The notes under the pieces: generated by a model
Seen by the model: only the letters and a program-made list of their open reading frames with translations
What the model was told of the DNA's origin: nothing
The model's database searches: none
Source: Herbihabitans rhizosphaerae
GTDB lineage: Bacteria; Actinomycetota; Actinomycetes; Mycobacteriales; Pseudonocardiaceae
DNA: 64,000 nt
Reading direction: 5' to 3'
NCBI RefSeq assembly: GCF_004216555.1
Contig: NZ_SGWQ01000019.1
Coordinates: 16,780 to 80,779 of the forward strand
Translations under genes and position numbers: made by a program
Shown here: piece after piece, positions 54,620 to 62,504 of the stretch
How positions within the stretch are numbered: position 1 is the stretch's first letter
Layout: each line of letters opens with the position of its first letter

Positions 54620-55684
54620 ATGCGAGTACTGGTCACCGGAGGGCTCGGGTTCATCGGTTCGCACATCGCGGACCTGGCGGCCGAGCGCGGACACGAGGTC
54701 ACCGTTCTGGACGCGCTGCTGCCGGCCGCGCACGGGTCGTCGGCGCCGGAGTCGCCGCACCGCACCGTGATCGGCGACGTGCGGGATACCGACGTCCTCG
54801 CGCACGCGATGCGCGGGGTGGACGTGGTGTGTCACCAGGCCGCGATGGTCGGGCACGGGCTCGACCCGTTCGACGCGCCGGAGTTCGCCTCGCACAACGA
54901 CTTCGGCACGGCGGTGTTGCTGGCCGCGATGCACGGCGCCGGCGTGCGCCGGCTGGTGCTGGCGTCGTCGATGGTGGTCTACGGCGAGGGGCGCTACACC
55001 TGTGCCGCGCACGGTGTGGTGAGCCCGGCACCGCGCCGGCAGTCCGATGTGGACAACGGGCGTTACGAACCGCCGTGCCCGACTTGTGGGGCGCCGCTGG
55101 AGCCGGGTCTGGTCCCGGAAAGCGCGCCGTTCGATCCGCGCAGTACCTACGCGGCGACCAAGGCTGCTCAGGAGCACCTGGCCGGGGCGTGGGCGCGGCA
55201 GGCCGGGGGGCAGGTGTGGGCGCTGCGGTACCACAACGTGTACGGGCCACGGATGCCTCGGGACACGCCGTACGCCGGGGTGGCGTCGCTGTTCCGCTCG
55301 GCGTTGCGGCGGGGTGAGGCGCCGACCGTGCTGGAGGACGGCCGGCAGCGGCGCGACTTCGTGCACGTCACGGACGTGGCGACGGCCAATGTGCTGGCAA
55401 TCGAGACCGCCGGCGCCGATTCCGCGCTCACGCCGGTGAACGTGTGCTCCGGTGAGCCGCACACGGTCGGGGATCTGGCCGCGACACTGGCCCGCGCGTG
55501 CGATGGACCCGAGCCGAGGATCGTCGGCGGCGCACGACCGGGCGACGTGCGACACGTGGTGGCCGACCCGGCGGCGGCGCGCGACCTGCTCGGCTTCTCC
55601 GCGTCGGTGTCCTTCGCCGACGGCGTGTCCGCGTTCGCGAGCGATCCCCTCCGCGAGCCCGCGGCCACCGGCGTCTCGGGGTGA
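54620..55684 (+). CDS. NAD-dependent epimerase/dehydratase with Cys insertion
   Basis: 354 residues. Rossmann loop VTGGLGFIGSH, Ser116 in ASSMVVYGEG and Y177-x3-K181 in YAATK give the extended SDR catalytic set, as in GalE-like enzymes. An insertion just after the Ser carries C128-x2-H131 and C153-x2-C156, a likely zinc ribbon not present in standard GalE. The neighbours match M. tuberculosis galE3 (Rv0536) near Rv0539-Rv0541c, suggesting a role in nucleotide-sugar supply for a surface glycan. A GTCCGATGTGGAC word lies at 55042. The stop codon is inside the first GTGAG palindrome. Confidence 0.87.
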   Translation: MRVLVTGGLGFIGSHIADLAAERGHEVTVLDALLPAAHGSSAPESPHRTVIGDVRDTDVLAHAMRGVDVVCHQAAMVGHGLDPFDAPEFASHNDFGTAVLLAAMHGAGVRRLVLASSMVVYGEGRYTCAAHGVVSPAPRRQSDVDNGRYEPPCPTCGAPLEPGLVPESAPFDPRSTYAATKAAQEHLAGAWARQAGGQVWALRYHNVYGPRMPRDTPYAGVASLFRSALRRGEAPTVLEDGRQRRDFVHVTDVATANVLAIETAGADSALTPVNVCSGEPHTVGDLAATLARACDGPEPRIVGGARPGDVRHVVADPAAARDLLGFSASVSFADGVSAFASDPLREPAATGVSG

Positions 55685-55805
55685 GTGAACACTTACCCAC
55701 TGCCGGGTGAGCACTCACTCACCCGGCAGTTCGAGCTTGCCGTGCCGCTGCGGGCTCCTGGCGGGTGAGCGTTTACTCACCTGGTGGTGAGTGCTCACTC
55801 ACCAC
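55681..55805. repeat. cluster of four GTGAG/CTCAC palindromes (left)
   Basis: Four inverted repeats built on GTGAG and CTCAC: 55681-55696 (one mismatch, contains the epimerase stop), 55700-55729 (12-bp perfect stem, six-base loop), 55764-55781 (6-bp stem) and 55784-55805 (10-bp perfect stem, two-base loop). They fill the space before the tiny gene at 55833-56060. Confidence 0.8.
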
Positions 55806-55832
55806 GCCGTCAGTAGGGACAGCTGTGCGCGA

Positions 55833-56060
55833 TCAACCCGGCAAGCGTGTGTACCCGTCGAGGTGGCTGGCCGGCGGGGGTTTGCGCGTGACGCTGATGA
55901 AGACGTCCCCGAAGGTAGTGTCCACGACCAGATGATCGTGCTGGTCCAGGTTGAACTCGCAATACCGTCGAAGCAGTCGGCAGAGGAGTTCGAACTCGCC
56001 GTCGGACAGTCGTTCGCCACGATCACGCATCTCGACAGCGTAGAACCAGGCGGCACTCAT
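55833..56060 (-). CDS. small hypothetical protein framed by palindromes
   Basis: 75 residues: MSAAWFYAVEMRDRGERLSD, then FELLCRLLRRYCEFNLDQHD and a short beta segment VVDTTFGDVFISVTRKP. No membrane segment or known motif. ATG 56060 has only a weak CCGAG upstream. It is bracketed on both sides by GTGAG/CTCAC palindromes. Confidence 0.5.
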   Translation of the reverse strand: MSAAWFYAVEMRDRGERLSDGEFELLCRLLRRYCEFNLDQHDHLVVDTTFGDVFISVTRKPPPASHLDGYTRLPG

Positions 56061-56067
56061 TCTCGGG

Positions 56068-56102
56068 GGTGAGTGCTCGCTCACCGGCGGGTGAGTACTC
56101 AC
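56068..56102. repeat. two GTGAG/CTCAC palindromes (right)
   Basis: GGTGAG-TGCTCG-CTCACC (56068-56085) and the perfect 12-mer GTGAGTACTCAC (56091-56102). The second abuts the stop codon of the membrane protein gene (TAA at 56103-56105 on the minus strand). With the left group they make six copies in 425 bp. Confidence 0.8.
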
Positions 56103-57512
56103 TTACCAGTTGGTCAGGATCAGGTGATTGACCAGCAGCGCGGTGCCGGCCTGGGCGATCAGCCAGGCGCGGTGTGACCGGGCCGGCAGCAGTGCGGCCG
56201 TGGCCACCAGCCACACCCCGAACGGCAGCCAGATTCGCTCCACCTCGGACTTCGACAGCCCGGACAGGTCGGCCACGATCACCGCCCACACGGCGGCGAT
56301 TCCCAGTGCCGCCAAGGGAAACCGATCCGGGGTGAGCCGTCGGCGCAGGCCGGAGAACACCGTGACACCGGCGCGCCGAAGGCCCGCAACGGCGGCCGGC
56401 CCGACGGCCAACGCCAGGCAGGCGAGGTTCGCCCACACCCAGTACCCGTACGGCCGGATGCTGGCGATCCCCTGGTAGTAACGCTCGACCAGCGCCGTGT
56501 ACCCGTCCAGCCACCAGAACCCGGCCAGCGCGAACACCGCCACCACGCTGAGCGCGCCCACCACCCCCACGGCCAGCGTGCGCCACGCCCGCCGCACCAC
56601 GATCACCGCCATGGCGATCGGCCCCATGAGAACCAGCCCGTAGGACAGGAAGATCCCGAATCCGAGCAGCACCCCGCCGGCGAACCCGGCCAGCGGCGAC
56701 CGGCGAGCCGCGCCGAGGGCCAGCAGCGCGATCCCGCACGACGTGACGCCGGTGAACAACCCGTCCGCCGACGCGCCGATCCACACCGCGCCGGGGAACA
56801 GTGCCACGAACGGCAGCGCCGCGCGCGCGAGATCGTGCCTGCCCAGCAAGGAGATCGTGGCCGGAACCGCGACCGCCGCGAGGCAGCCGACGAGTACGCA
56901 GACCGTGCCGGCAGCACCTCCTCCGGACAACCCGATCCGGTCGAGCCAGACGAAAACGAGCGTCGCGCCCGGCGGGTGCCCGGCGATGTGGGTGGGCCAC
57001 GAGTCCGGCTGGAAGTCGAGGATTCGACGCGCGAAACCGTTGAGCATCGCGCCGGTGTCGGTGATGTGCGGGACGGTCGGCAGGTACTCCGCGTCGGTGG
57101 CGAGCCGGTTGGCGATCCCGCGCTGCCAGCCGTCGATCATGGCGAGTGTGAACGTCCACGCGACGGCCAGCAGGTACCCGCAGCCCAGCGCGGTGCGCCA
57201 GCGCAGCCGGGCCGCGAGCGCCGGCCCGTACATCGCGGTGGCCAGCGCGACGATGATCGCCAGCGGGGTGCCGATCCCGATGTGCGGGAACCATTCCCCG
57301 AGGATCGGCCACTCGCCGAACAGCGGTCCGACGCCGAATCCGGTGAGCAGCACGGGCCAGAGGAGCTTGCCGACGACGACCGCCACGACCACGAGCGCGA
57401 ACGCGATCCCGGCCGCGATCAGGTCGGCCCGGCGGCCGGTGGTCACCGGAGCGGACGACGGTTCGGCCGGGTCCGGGCGGGTCGTTTCGTCGGGGTCCAC
57501 GCGCACAGTCAC
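56103..57512 (-). CDS. GT-C-like integral membrane glycosyltransferase (MtxT/Rv0541c-like)
   Basis: 469 residues with at least ten membrane segments. After the first helix there is an extracytoplasmic loop with GEWPILGEWFPH, and further on DFQPDSWPTHIAGHPPGATL, whose acidic and His residues suit a GT-C polyprenyl-phosphate-sugar transferase. The gene pair order with the divergent GT2 and TIGR04282 genes matches M. tuberculosis Rv0539-Rv0541c, where Rv0541c is, as I recall, the methylthioxylose transferase of lipoarabinomannan. The same substrate here is not shown. ATG 57512 is divergent from the GT2 gene. Confidence 0.75.
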   Translation of the reverse strand: MTVRVDPDETTRPDPAEPSSAPVTTGRRADLIAAGIAFALVVVAVVVGKLLWPVLLTGFGVGPLFGEWPILGEWFPHIGIGTPLAIIVALATAMYGPALAARLRWRTALGCGYLLAVAWTFTLAMIDGWQRGIANRLATDAEYLPTVPHITDTGAMLNGFARRILDFQPDSWPTHIAGHPPGATLVFVWLDRIGLSGGGAAGTVCVLVGCLAAVAVPATISLLGRHDLARAALPFVALFPGAVWIGASADGLFTGVTSCGIALLALGAARRSPLAGFAGGVLLGFGIFLSYGLVLMGPIAMAVIVVRRAWRTLAVGVVGALSVVAVFALAGFWWLDGYTALVERYYQGIASIRPYGYWVWANLACLALAVGPAAVAGLRRAGVTVFSGLRRRLTPDRFPLAALGIAAVWAVIVADLSGLSKSEVERIWLPFGVWLVATAALLPARSHRAWLIAQAGTALLVNHLILTNW

Positions 57513-57628
57513 CCGGTGGACGCTAGTGCCGCCGGCACCCCCGCGCGTGCCCGCGGCGGCATCCGTCAGAACTCCGTAAGACTTGGCGCGGCGTCACAAT
57601 TTGGTAAGCGCCGCAAGGGTTTTCGACT

Positions 57629-57648
57629 GTCCACGGTGGACTTAACGT
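57629..57648 (+). promoter_or_regulatory. GTCCACGGTGGAC word joined to -10 TAACGT
   Basis: The word (57629-57641) is one base upstream of TAACGT (57643-57648), and seven bases later comes GTG 57656. So the palindrome fills the -35/-10 spacer of a leaderless promoter, where it could bind a regulator. Confidence 0.5.
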
Positions 57649-57655
57649 CAGCGGG

Positions 57656-58318
57656 GTGACGAACTCAGAGACGACCGTGGACGTCGTGCTCCCGTGCCTG
57701 GACGAAGCCGGCGCACTGCCCGGCGTGCTGGCCGCGATGCCGCACGGATACCGCCCGATCGTGGTGGACAACGGCTCGACCGACGGCTCGCCGATCGTCG
57801 CGGCCGAACTCGGCGCGACCGTCGTGCACGAGCCCCGCCGCGGCTACGGCGCGGCTGTCCACAGTGGACTGGAGGCGGCCACGGCGGACGTGGTGTGCTT
57901 CCTCGACGCGGACGGTTCGCTCGATCCCGCCGAACTGCCCGGACTGGTGGCGTTGCTCGATGAGAGCACTGATCTCGTTGTGGGCAGGCGCTCTCCGATC
58001 GAAAAAGGTTGTTGGCCGTGGCACGCGCGGGCCGGCAACACGCTGCTCGCGGCGCTGCTGCGGCGGCGCGGTGTGGCCGTGCACGACATCGCACCGGCCC
58101 GAGCGTGCCGACGGGAGAACCTGCTTGACCTCGGCGTCACCGACCGCGCGTTCGGCTATCCGCTCGAACTGTTGCTGCGGGCAGGACGGGCGGGGTGGCG
58201 GATCGCCGAGCTCGAGGTGTCCTACCGCAACCGCGCGAAGGGCACGCGCTCCAAGGTGTCCGGCTCGGTGCGCGGCACCGCACGCGCGGTGCGTGACATG
58301 GCGGGGGTGCTGCGATGA
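57656..58318 (+). CDS. family 2 glycosyltransferase (polyprenyl-phosphate type)
   Basis: 220 residues. GT-A fold with VDVVLPCLDEAGALPGVL, VVDNGSTDGSPIVAA, HEPRRGYGAAVHSGLEAA and the DxD motif FLDADGSLDP. No C-terminal membrane helices. This is the Rv0539-type dolichyl-phosphate glycosyltransferase-like group that makes polyprenyl-phosphate sugars for GT-C enzymes, such as the divergent gene. GTG 57656 is predicted leaderless. The stop overlaps the next start. Confidence 0.87.
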   Translation: MTNSETTVDVVLPCLDEAGALPGVLAAMPHGYRPIVVDNGSTDGSPIVAAELGATVVHEPRRGYGAAVHSGLEAATADVVCFLDADGSLDPAELPGLVALLDESTDLVVGRRSPIEKGCWPWHARAGNTLLAALLRRRGVAVHDIAPARACRRENLLDLGVTDRAFGYPLELLLRAGRAGWRIAELEVSYRNRAKGTRSKVSGSVRGTARAVRDMAGVLR

Positions 58319-58995
58319 GGTTCGCCGTGCTCGTCGTGGCCAAGGCGCCGGTGGCCGGTCTGGCGAAGACCCGGCTGTGCCCGCCCGCGACTCCCGACCA
58401 GGCCGCGGAGATCGCCGCCACCGCGCTGCTGGACACCCTGGACGCCGCACTGTCCACACCGGACAGTCAAACCGTCGTCGCCCTGACCGGCGATCTCGGT
58501 GCGGCGCAACGGAAGTATGAGCTGGCGGGGTGGCTGGCGCGCACGACGGTGATCGACCAGCGCGGCGACCGGTTCGGCGAGCGGCTGGCCAACGCGCACG
58601 CCGACACGATGGCTCTGCTACCGGACACACCGGTTGTGCAGATCGGGATGGACACCCCACAGGTGACACCCGCACTGCTGACCGGCGCCGCGGACGCGCT
58701 GGCCGAGGCGCCCGCAGTGTTGGGGCACGCCGAGGACGGCGGCTGGTGGGCGCTCGGCCTGCGATGTCCGGCCGACGCGCGGGTACTCGCCAGGATTCCG
58801 ATGTCCACACCGGACACCGGGCGGCACACCGAGTGGGCCCTGCGCACCGCCCTCGGCGAGGTGCGCAGGCTGCCCGTGCTGTCCGATGTGGACACCATGA
58901 CCGACGCGGTGGCGGTCGCCAGGCTGACCGGCGGACGTTTCGCCGAGGCCGTCGCCGCGGTCGCCGGAGTGAGGGCTGGAGTGGTGGCTCGATGA
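58315..58995 (+). CDS. TIGR04282/DUF2064 nucleotidyl- or glycosyltransferase-like protein
   Basis: 226 residues: FAVLVVAKAPVAGLAKTRL with the conserved KxP and KTRL elements, GDRFGERLANAH, VVQIGMDTPQVTP and the HAEDGGWWALGL segment. The family is near MobA/GT-A folds and is called arsenosugar glycosyltransferase-like; it matches Rv0540 in position. ATGA overlap with the GT2 gene. It carries three copies of the GTCC word (58452, 58803, 58881), more than any other gene here. Confidence 0.85.
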   Translation: MRFAVLVVAKAPVAGLAKTRLCPPATPDQAAEIAATALLDTLDAALSTPDSQTVVALTGDLGAAQRKYELAGWLARTTVIDQRGDRFGERLANAHADTMALLPDTPVVQIGMDTPQVTPALLTGAADALAEAPAVLGHAEDGGWWALGLRCPADARVLARIPMSTPDTGRHTEWALRTALGEVRRLPVLSDVDTMTDAVAVARLTGGRFAEAVAAVAGVRAGVVAR

Positions 58996-59633
58996 CCACG
59001 GCGAGCCGGATTCCGCACGCCGGCAACGAGTTCTGCCACGCGATGACCTCCGGCCAGTGCTGGCTGGAACTGTCCACGGGGGAGCGGCTGGTCCTGCCGA
59101 CCAGCCGATGGAAGGCCGCATCCGACGCCGCCGACGCCTGGATGCTCGACGCGTGTACCGGGCCGACGCTGGACGTCGGGTGCGGCCCTGGCCGGCTCAC
59201 CGCGGCACTCACCGCACGCGGCGTGCCGGCGCTCGGGGTGGACAGCTCGCCGGTCGCGGTGCGGCTGGCCAGGGAACGCGGTGCCGTCGCGCTGTGCCGC
59301 GACGTGTTCGACCGGCTGCCCGGGGAGGGGCGCTGGCGGCATGTGCTGCTCGCCGACGGCAACGTCGGCATCGGCGGCGACCCGGTGCGGCTGTTGCGCC
59401 GCACCGGCGAGCTGCTGCGGCGCGGCGGCACCGCGTTGGTCGAGGTGAGCGGGCCGGGGGAGGGGCTGCGCACCGGGCGGGTTCGGGTGGCCAGCGCGAC
59501 CCTGGACGGCGCCTGGTTCGACTGGGCGTGGCTCGGCGTCGACGCGCTCGAGGGGTGCGCGCACGACGTCGGGCTGCGCCTCGGCGATGTCGGACGGCGC
59601 GGCGAGCGATGGTTCGCGGAGCTGATCCGATGA
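58992..59633 (+). CDS. class I SAM-dependent methyltransferase
   Basis: 213 residues. SAM loop LDVGCGPGRLTAAL, acidic VDSSPVAV, motif IV HVLLADGNVGIGGDP. The preceding WLELSTGERLVLPTSRW is shared by methyltransferases that accompany TIGR04282 genes in actinobacteria. Acceptor unknown. ATG 58992 overlaps the previous stop by four bases. Confidence 0.82.
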   Translation: MTTASRIPHAGNEFCHAMTSGQCWLELSTGERLVLPTSRWKAASDAADAWMLDACTGPTLDVGCGPGRLTAALTARGVPALGVDSSPVAVRLARERGAVALCRDVFDRLPGEGRWRHVLLADGNVGIGGDPVRLLRRTGELLRRGGTALVEVSGPGEGLRTGRVRVASATLDGAWFDWAWLGVDALEGCAHDVGLRLGDVGRRGERWFAELIR

Positions 59634-60751
59634 GATTCTCGTTTCCTGTCAAGGAAAACTCGTTCCGCTCGGCGGCGCACGACGAGCGGGTGACCGCGCG
59701 CATCGGGATGTGGCTGGGCATCGCGTTCACGGTCTGCTTCGTCACCGGATTGCTGAGCCATGCGATCCAGCACCCGCCGTCGTGGTTCTTCTGGCCGAGC
59801 CGGCCGGTGTGGCTGTACCAGGTGACGCAGGGGCTGCACGTGATAGCCGGCGTGGCGTCGATCCCGCTGCTGGTGGCGAAACTGTGGAGCGTCTACCCGA
59901 AGCTGTTCGGCCGGCCGGTGGTTCGCTCGGCGGCGCACGCGCTGGAGCGGGCGTCGATACTGGTGCTGTCCGGCGCGGCGTTCTTCGAGCTGGTGACCGG
60001 GTTGTTCAATGTGGCGCAGAACTACCCGTTCCAGTTCTTCTTCCCGCCGGCGCACTACGCGGTCGCGTGGGTGCTGGCCGGCTCGATCGTGGTGCACGTG
60101 GCGGTCAAGCTGCCGGTGATCAGGCGGGCGCTCGGCGAGAAGGTCGACGCCGAGCCGCCGGAGCGCGGCACGCTGTCCCGCCGTGGCTTCCTGCGTAGCA
60201 CCTGGCTGGCCTCGGGCGTCGCCGTGGTGGCGACGGCCGGCGCCACGGTTCCGTTGCTGCGCAAGGTATCCGGGCTGTCCTGGCGTGCCGGCGACGATCC
60301 GCAAGGGCTGCCGGTCAACCGCACCGCGTTCGCCGCGGGTGTGCACGACTCGGCGCGTGATCCGGCGTGGCGGCTGGAGATCGGCGGCCGGTCGTTCACC
60401 CGCGCCGAGTTGGAGGCGATGCCGCAGATCACCGCGGACCTGCCGATCGCCTGTGTGGAGGGGTGGAGCGAGTCGGCGACGTGGACGGGTGTCCCGGTGG
60501 CCGACGTGCTGCGTGCCGCCGGTCTGTCGATCGATACCGACGTGCGGGTGATCTCCTTGGAGCGCAACAGTTTGTACGCGGTCAGCACACTGCCCGCCGA
60601 GCACGTCGCCGACCCGCTGACGCTGCTCGCGCTGCGCGTCAACGGCGAGACGCTGAACCTCGATCACGGGTTCCCGTGCCGGATCATCGCGCCGAACCGG
60701 CCCGGCGTGCTGCAGACCAAGTGGGTGCACCGGCTGGAGGTGGTCAAGTGA
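59630..60751 (+). CDS. membrane-anchored molybdopterin oxidoreductase (YedY-like fusion)
   Basis: 373 residues in two parts. Residues 1-165 have four membrane helices with His pairs (GLLSHAIQHPP, GLHVIAG, HYAVAW, VVHVAVKL), resembling a cytochrome b561/DUF4405 haem anchor. At about residue 182 an internal twin-Arg motif SRRGFLRSTW and a hydrophobic stretch lead into a sulfite-oxidase-type domain (from about 230) with PIACVEGWSESATWTGVP, where the Cys is the molybdenum ligand. So a YedZ-like anchor and a YedY-like catalytic part are in one chain. Coupled to its neighbours by overlap. Confidence 0.85.
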   Translation: MRFSFPVKENSFRSAAHDERVTARIGMWLGIAFTVCFVTGLLSHAIQHPPSWFFWPSRPVWLYQVTQGLHVIAGVASIPLLVAKLWSVYPKLFGRPVVRSAAHALERASILVLSGAAFFELVTGLFNVAQNYPFQFFFPPAHYAVAWVLAGSIVVHVAVKLPVIRRALGEKVDAEPPERGTLSRRGFLRSTWLASGVAVVATAGATVPLLRKVSGLSWRAGDDPQGLPVNRTAFAAGVHDSARDPAWRLEIGGRSFTRAELEAMPQITADLPIACVEGWSESATWTGVPVADVLRAAGLSIDTDVRVISLERNSLYAVSTLPAEHVADPLTLLALRVNGETLNLDHGFPCRIIAPNRPGVLQTKWVHRLEVVK

Positions 60752-61179
60752 TCACCCGCGTGTTGCTGGGGCTCGCCGGGCTGGCAGGTCTGGCCTGGGG
60801 CGGAGTGCTGGTCTACGAGCTGGTCGACCGGTCGTTCGACGAGGGGATCGCGATCGGCACCTGGTTCGTCGCCGGACCGGTCGTGCACGATCTGCTGGTG
60901 GCGCCCGTGGTGGCGGTGGTCGGCGTGCTCGTGACGCGGGTGCTGCCGGCGCCGTTCCGCGCGCCGGTCGCGGTGGGCGCCGGGCTCACCGCGCTGCTCG
61001 CGTTGCTGGCGTTTCCACTGCTGTGGCGGCTGGACCCGGCGCCGGTGAACCCGGGCCTGCACGACGGCGACTATCCGATGGCGCTGGCCGTGATGATCGC
61101 CGTGGTGTGGCTCGGCGTGCTGGTCAGCTGCTTGCTGGCGCGATGGCGACTCAGCCGCCGACGAGAAGATTTGTCTTGA
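60748..61179 (+). CDS. hypothetical membrane protein after the oxidoreductase
   Basis: 143 residues and four membrane helices (LLGLAGLAGLAWGGVLVYEL, VVHDLLVAPVVAVVGVLV, AVGAGLTALLALLAFPLL, ALAVMIAVVWLGVLVSCLL). GTG 60748 overlaps the oxidoreductase stop. It may stabilise the membrane part; no known family. Confidence 0.65.
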   Translation: MITRVLLGLAGLAGLAWGGVLVYELVDRSFDEGIAIGTWFVAGPVVHDLLVAPVVAVVGVLVTRVLPAPFRAPVAVGAGLTALLALLAFPLLWRLDPAPVNPGLHDGDYPMALAVMIAVVWLGVLVSCLLARWRLSRRREDLS

Positions 61180-61193
61180 CAGTTTGAGTTGTC
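61176..61193 (+). promoter_or_regulatory. TTGACA box with GACA/TGTC dyad
   Basis: TTGACA (61176-61181) resembles a -35 box and lies in GACA-N8-TGTC (61178-61193), with further half sites TTGTC and TGACA on both sides. It is 30 bp before the regulator gene at 61211, a likely place for its own operator. Confidence 0.45.
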
Positions 61194-61210
61194 GGTGACA
61201 CGCTTCTCGC

Positions 61211-61813
61211 ATGTTCGAGGTAGCGGTGATCGAAGACCCGTCGGCGGCCGAGGTGTCGCTCGACCCGGTCCGGGCGAGGCTGTTGGCCGAGCTGGCCGAG
61301 CCCAACTCGGCGAGCATGCTGGCCGGCAAGGTCGGTTTGCCCAGGCAGAAGGTGAACTACCACCTGCGGACGCTCGAGCGGCATGGGCTCGTGGAGCTGG
61401 CCGAGGAGCGGCGCAAGGGCAACATGACCGAACGGGTGCTGCGGGCCACCGCGGCGTCCTATGTCATCTCGCCGACCGCGCTGGCCGCCGTGCAGCCCGA
61501 TCCAGCGCGCGCGCCGGACCGGCTGTCCGCGCGTTGGCTGCTCGCCGTCGCGGCGCGATTGGTGCGCGACGTCGGCTCGCTGCTCACGGGTGCCGCGAAG
61601 GCGAACAAGAAGGTCGCCACGTTCGCGCTGGACGGCGAGGTGCGGTTCGCGTCGGCGGCGGACCGGTCCGCTTTCGCCGAGGAGTTGGCGACTGCCGTCA
61701 CCACGCTCGTGGGCAAGTATCACGACGAGTCGGCGCGGGGCGGGCGCGCGCACCGGATCGTCGTGGCTGTGCACCCCAGTGCCGAAAAGCCTGTTCCGGC
61801 AAGGGAGTCCTGA
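61211..61813 (+). CDS. ArsR-like helix-turn-helix regulator
   Basis: 200 residues. Winged helix: RARLLAELAEPNSASMLAG, KVGLPRQKVNYHLRTLERHG and LVELAEERRKGNMTERVLRA. The C-terminal 110 residues (SARWLLAVAARLVRDVGSLL and onward) are a longer effector part. It heads an operon with an SRPBCC protein, as in the many actinobacterial HTH-SRPBCC pairs. ATG 61211 has no strong ribosome binding site. Confidence 0.85.
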   Translation: MFEVAVIEDPSAAEVSLDPVRARLLAELAEPNSASMLAGKVGLPRQKVNYHLRTLERHGLVELAEERRKGNMTERVLRATAASYVISPTALAAVQPDPARAPDRLSARWLLAVAARLVRDVGSLLTGAAKANKKVATFALDGEVRFASAADRSAFAEELATAVTTLVGKYHDESARGGRAHRIVVAVHPSAEKPVPARES

Positions 61814-61814
61814 C

Positions 61815-62504
61815 ATGAGCCACGAGTTCTCCGACGCGTTCGAACTCCAGGTCGACGCCGATCCGGACACCGTGTGGGACGCGATCGCCACCGGTCCGGG
61901 CATCGACTCCTGGTTCATGGGACGCACCGAGGTCGACGGCGCCGCCGTGCGCACCGCGTTCGGCGATTTCACCCCCGAGCATCCGGTCACCGCGTGGGAG
62001 CCCGGCGCGCGACTGGCCTACGGCGGCGAGCCCGCACCGGACGGCCGGCGGGTCGGCTACGAGTTCCTGATCGAGGGGCGCGAGGGCGGCTCGACCGTGC
62101 TGCGCGTGGTCACCGGCGGCTTCCTACCCGGCGACGACTGGGCCGACGAGTACGAGGCGATGACCCTCGGGCACGCGATGTTCTTCCGCACGCTCCGCGA
62201 ATACCTCGGCCACTTCGCACCGCGCTCCGGCTCGCCGTTCACCGTCTTCGGCCCGCAGGTGTCCACATGGGACAGTGCGTGGACCGCGTTGCGGAACGCA
62301 CTCGGCTCCGATGACCTCGACGGGCAGGTCTACTACACCAACGCGCACACCATCGGCGTGCGCACCGACGACGCGCTTCTCCGTTTCCTGCAAGGGTTTC
62401 AGGGCGGGTTCGTGCTCACGCACAGCGTCTTCTCCGACATCGACGTAACCGCGACCGAACGCGCGTGGCAGTCGTGGATCGACACACTTACCGCGAAGGG
62501 ATGA
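61815..62504 (+). CDS. SRPBCC (AHSA1-like) domain protein
   Basis: 229 residues. The hydrophobic-cavity fold begins FELQVDADPDTVWDAIATGP and includes AVRTAFGDFTPEHPVTAWEP and EFLIEGREGGSTVLRVVTGG. A second half from about 130 to the end repeats a shorter alpha/beta part. Coupled to the regulator: ATG 61815 is two bases after its stop. Ligand unknown. A GTCCACATGGGAC word lies at 62261. Confidence 0.85.
   Translation: MSHEFSDAFELQVDADPDTVWDAIATGPGIDSWFMGRTEVDGAAVRTAFGDFTPEHPVTAWEPGARLAYGGEPAPDGRRVGYEFLIEGREGGSTVLRVVTGGFLPGDDWADEYEAMTLGHAMFFRTLREYLGHFAPRSGSPFTVFGPQVSTWDSAWTALRNALGSDDLDGQVYYTNAHTIGVRTDDALLRFLQGFQGGFVLTHSVFSDIDVTATERAWQSWIDTLTAKG

Noticed and set aside
57665..60730. Minus-strand open frame of about 1000 codons opposite the glycan locus
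   Set aside because: It spans five well-supported plus-strand genes and shows no recognisable domain.
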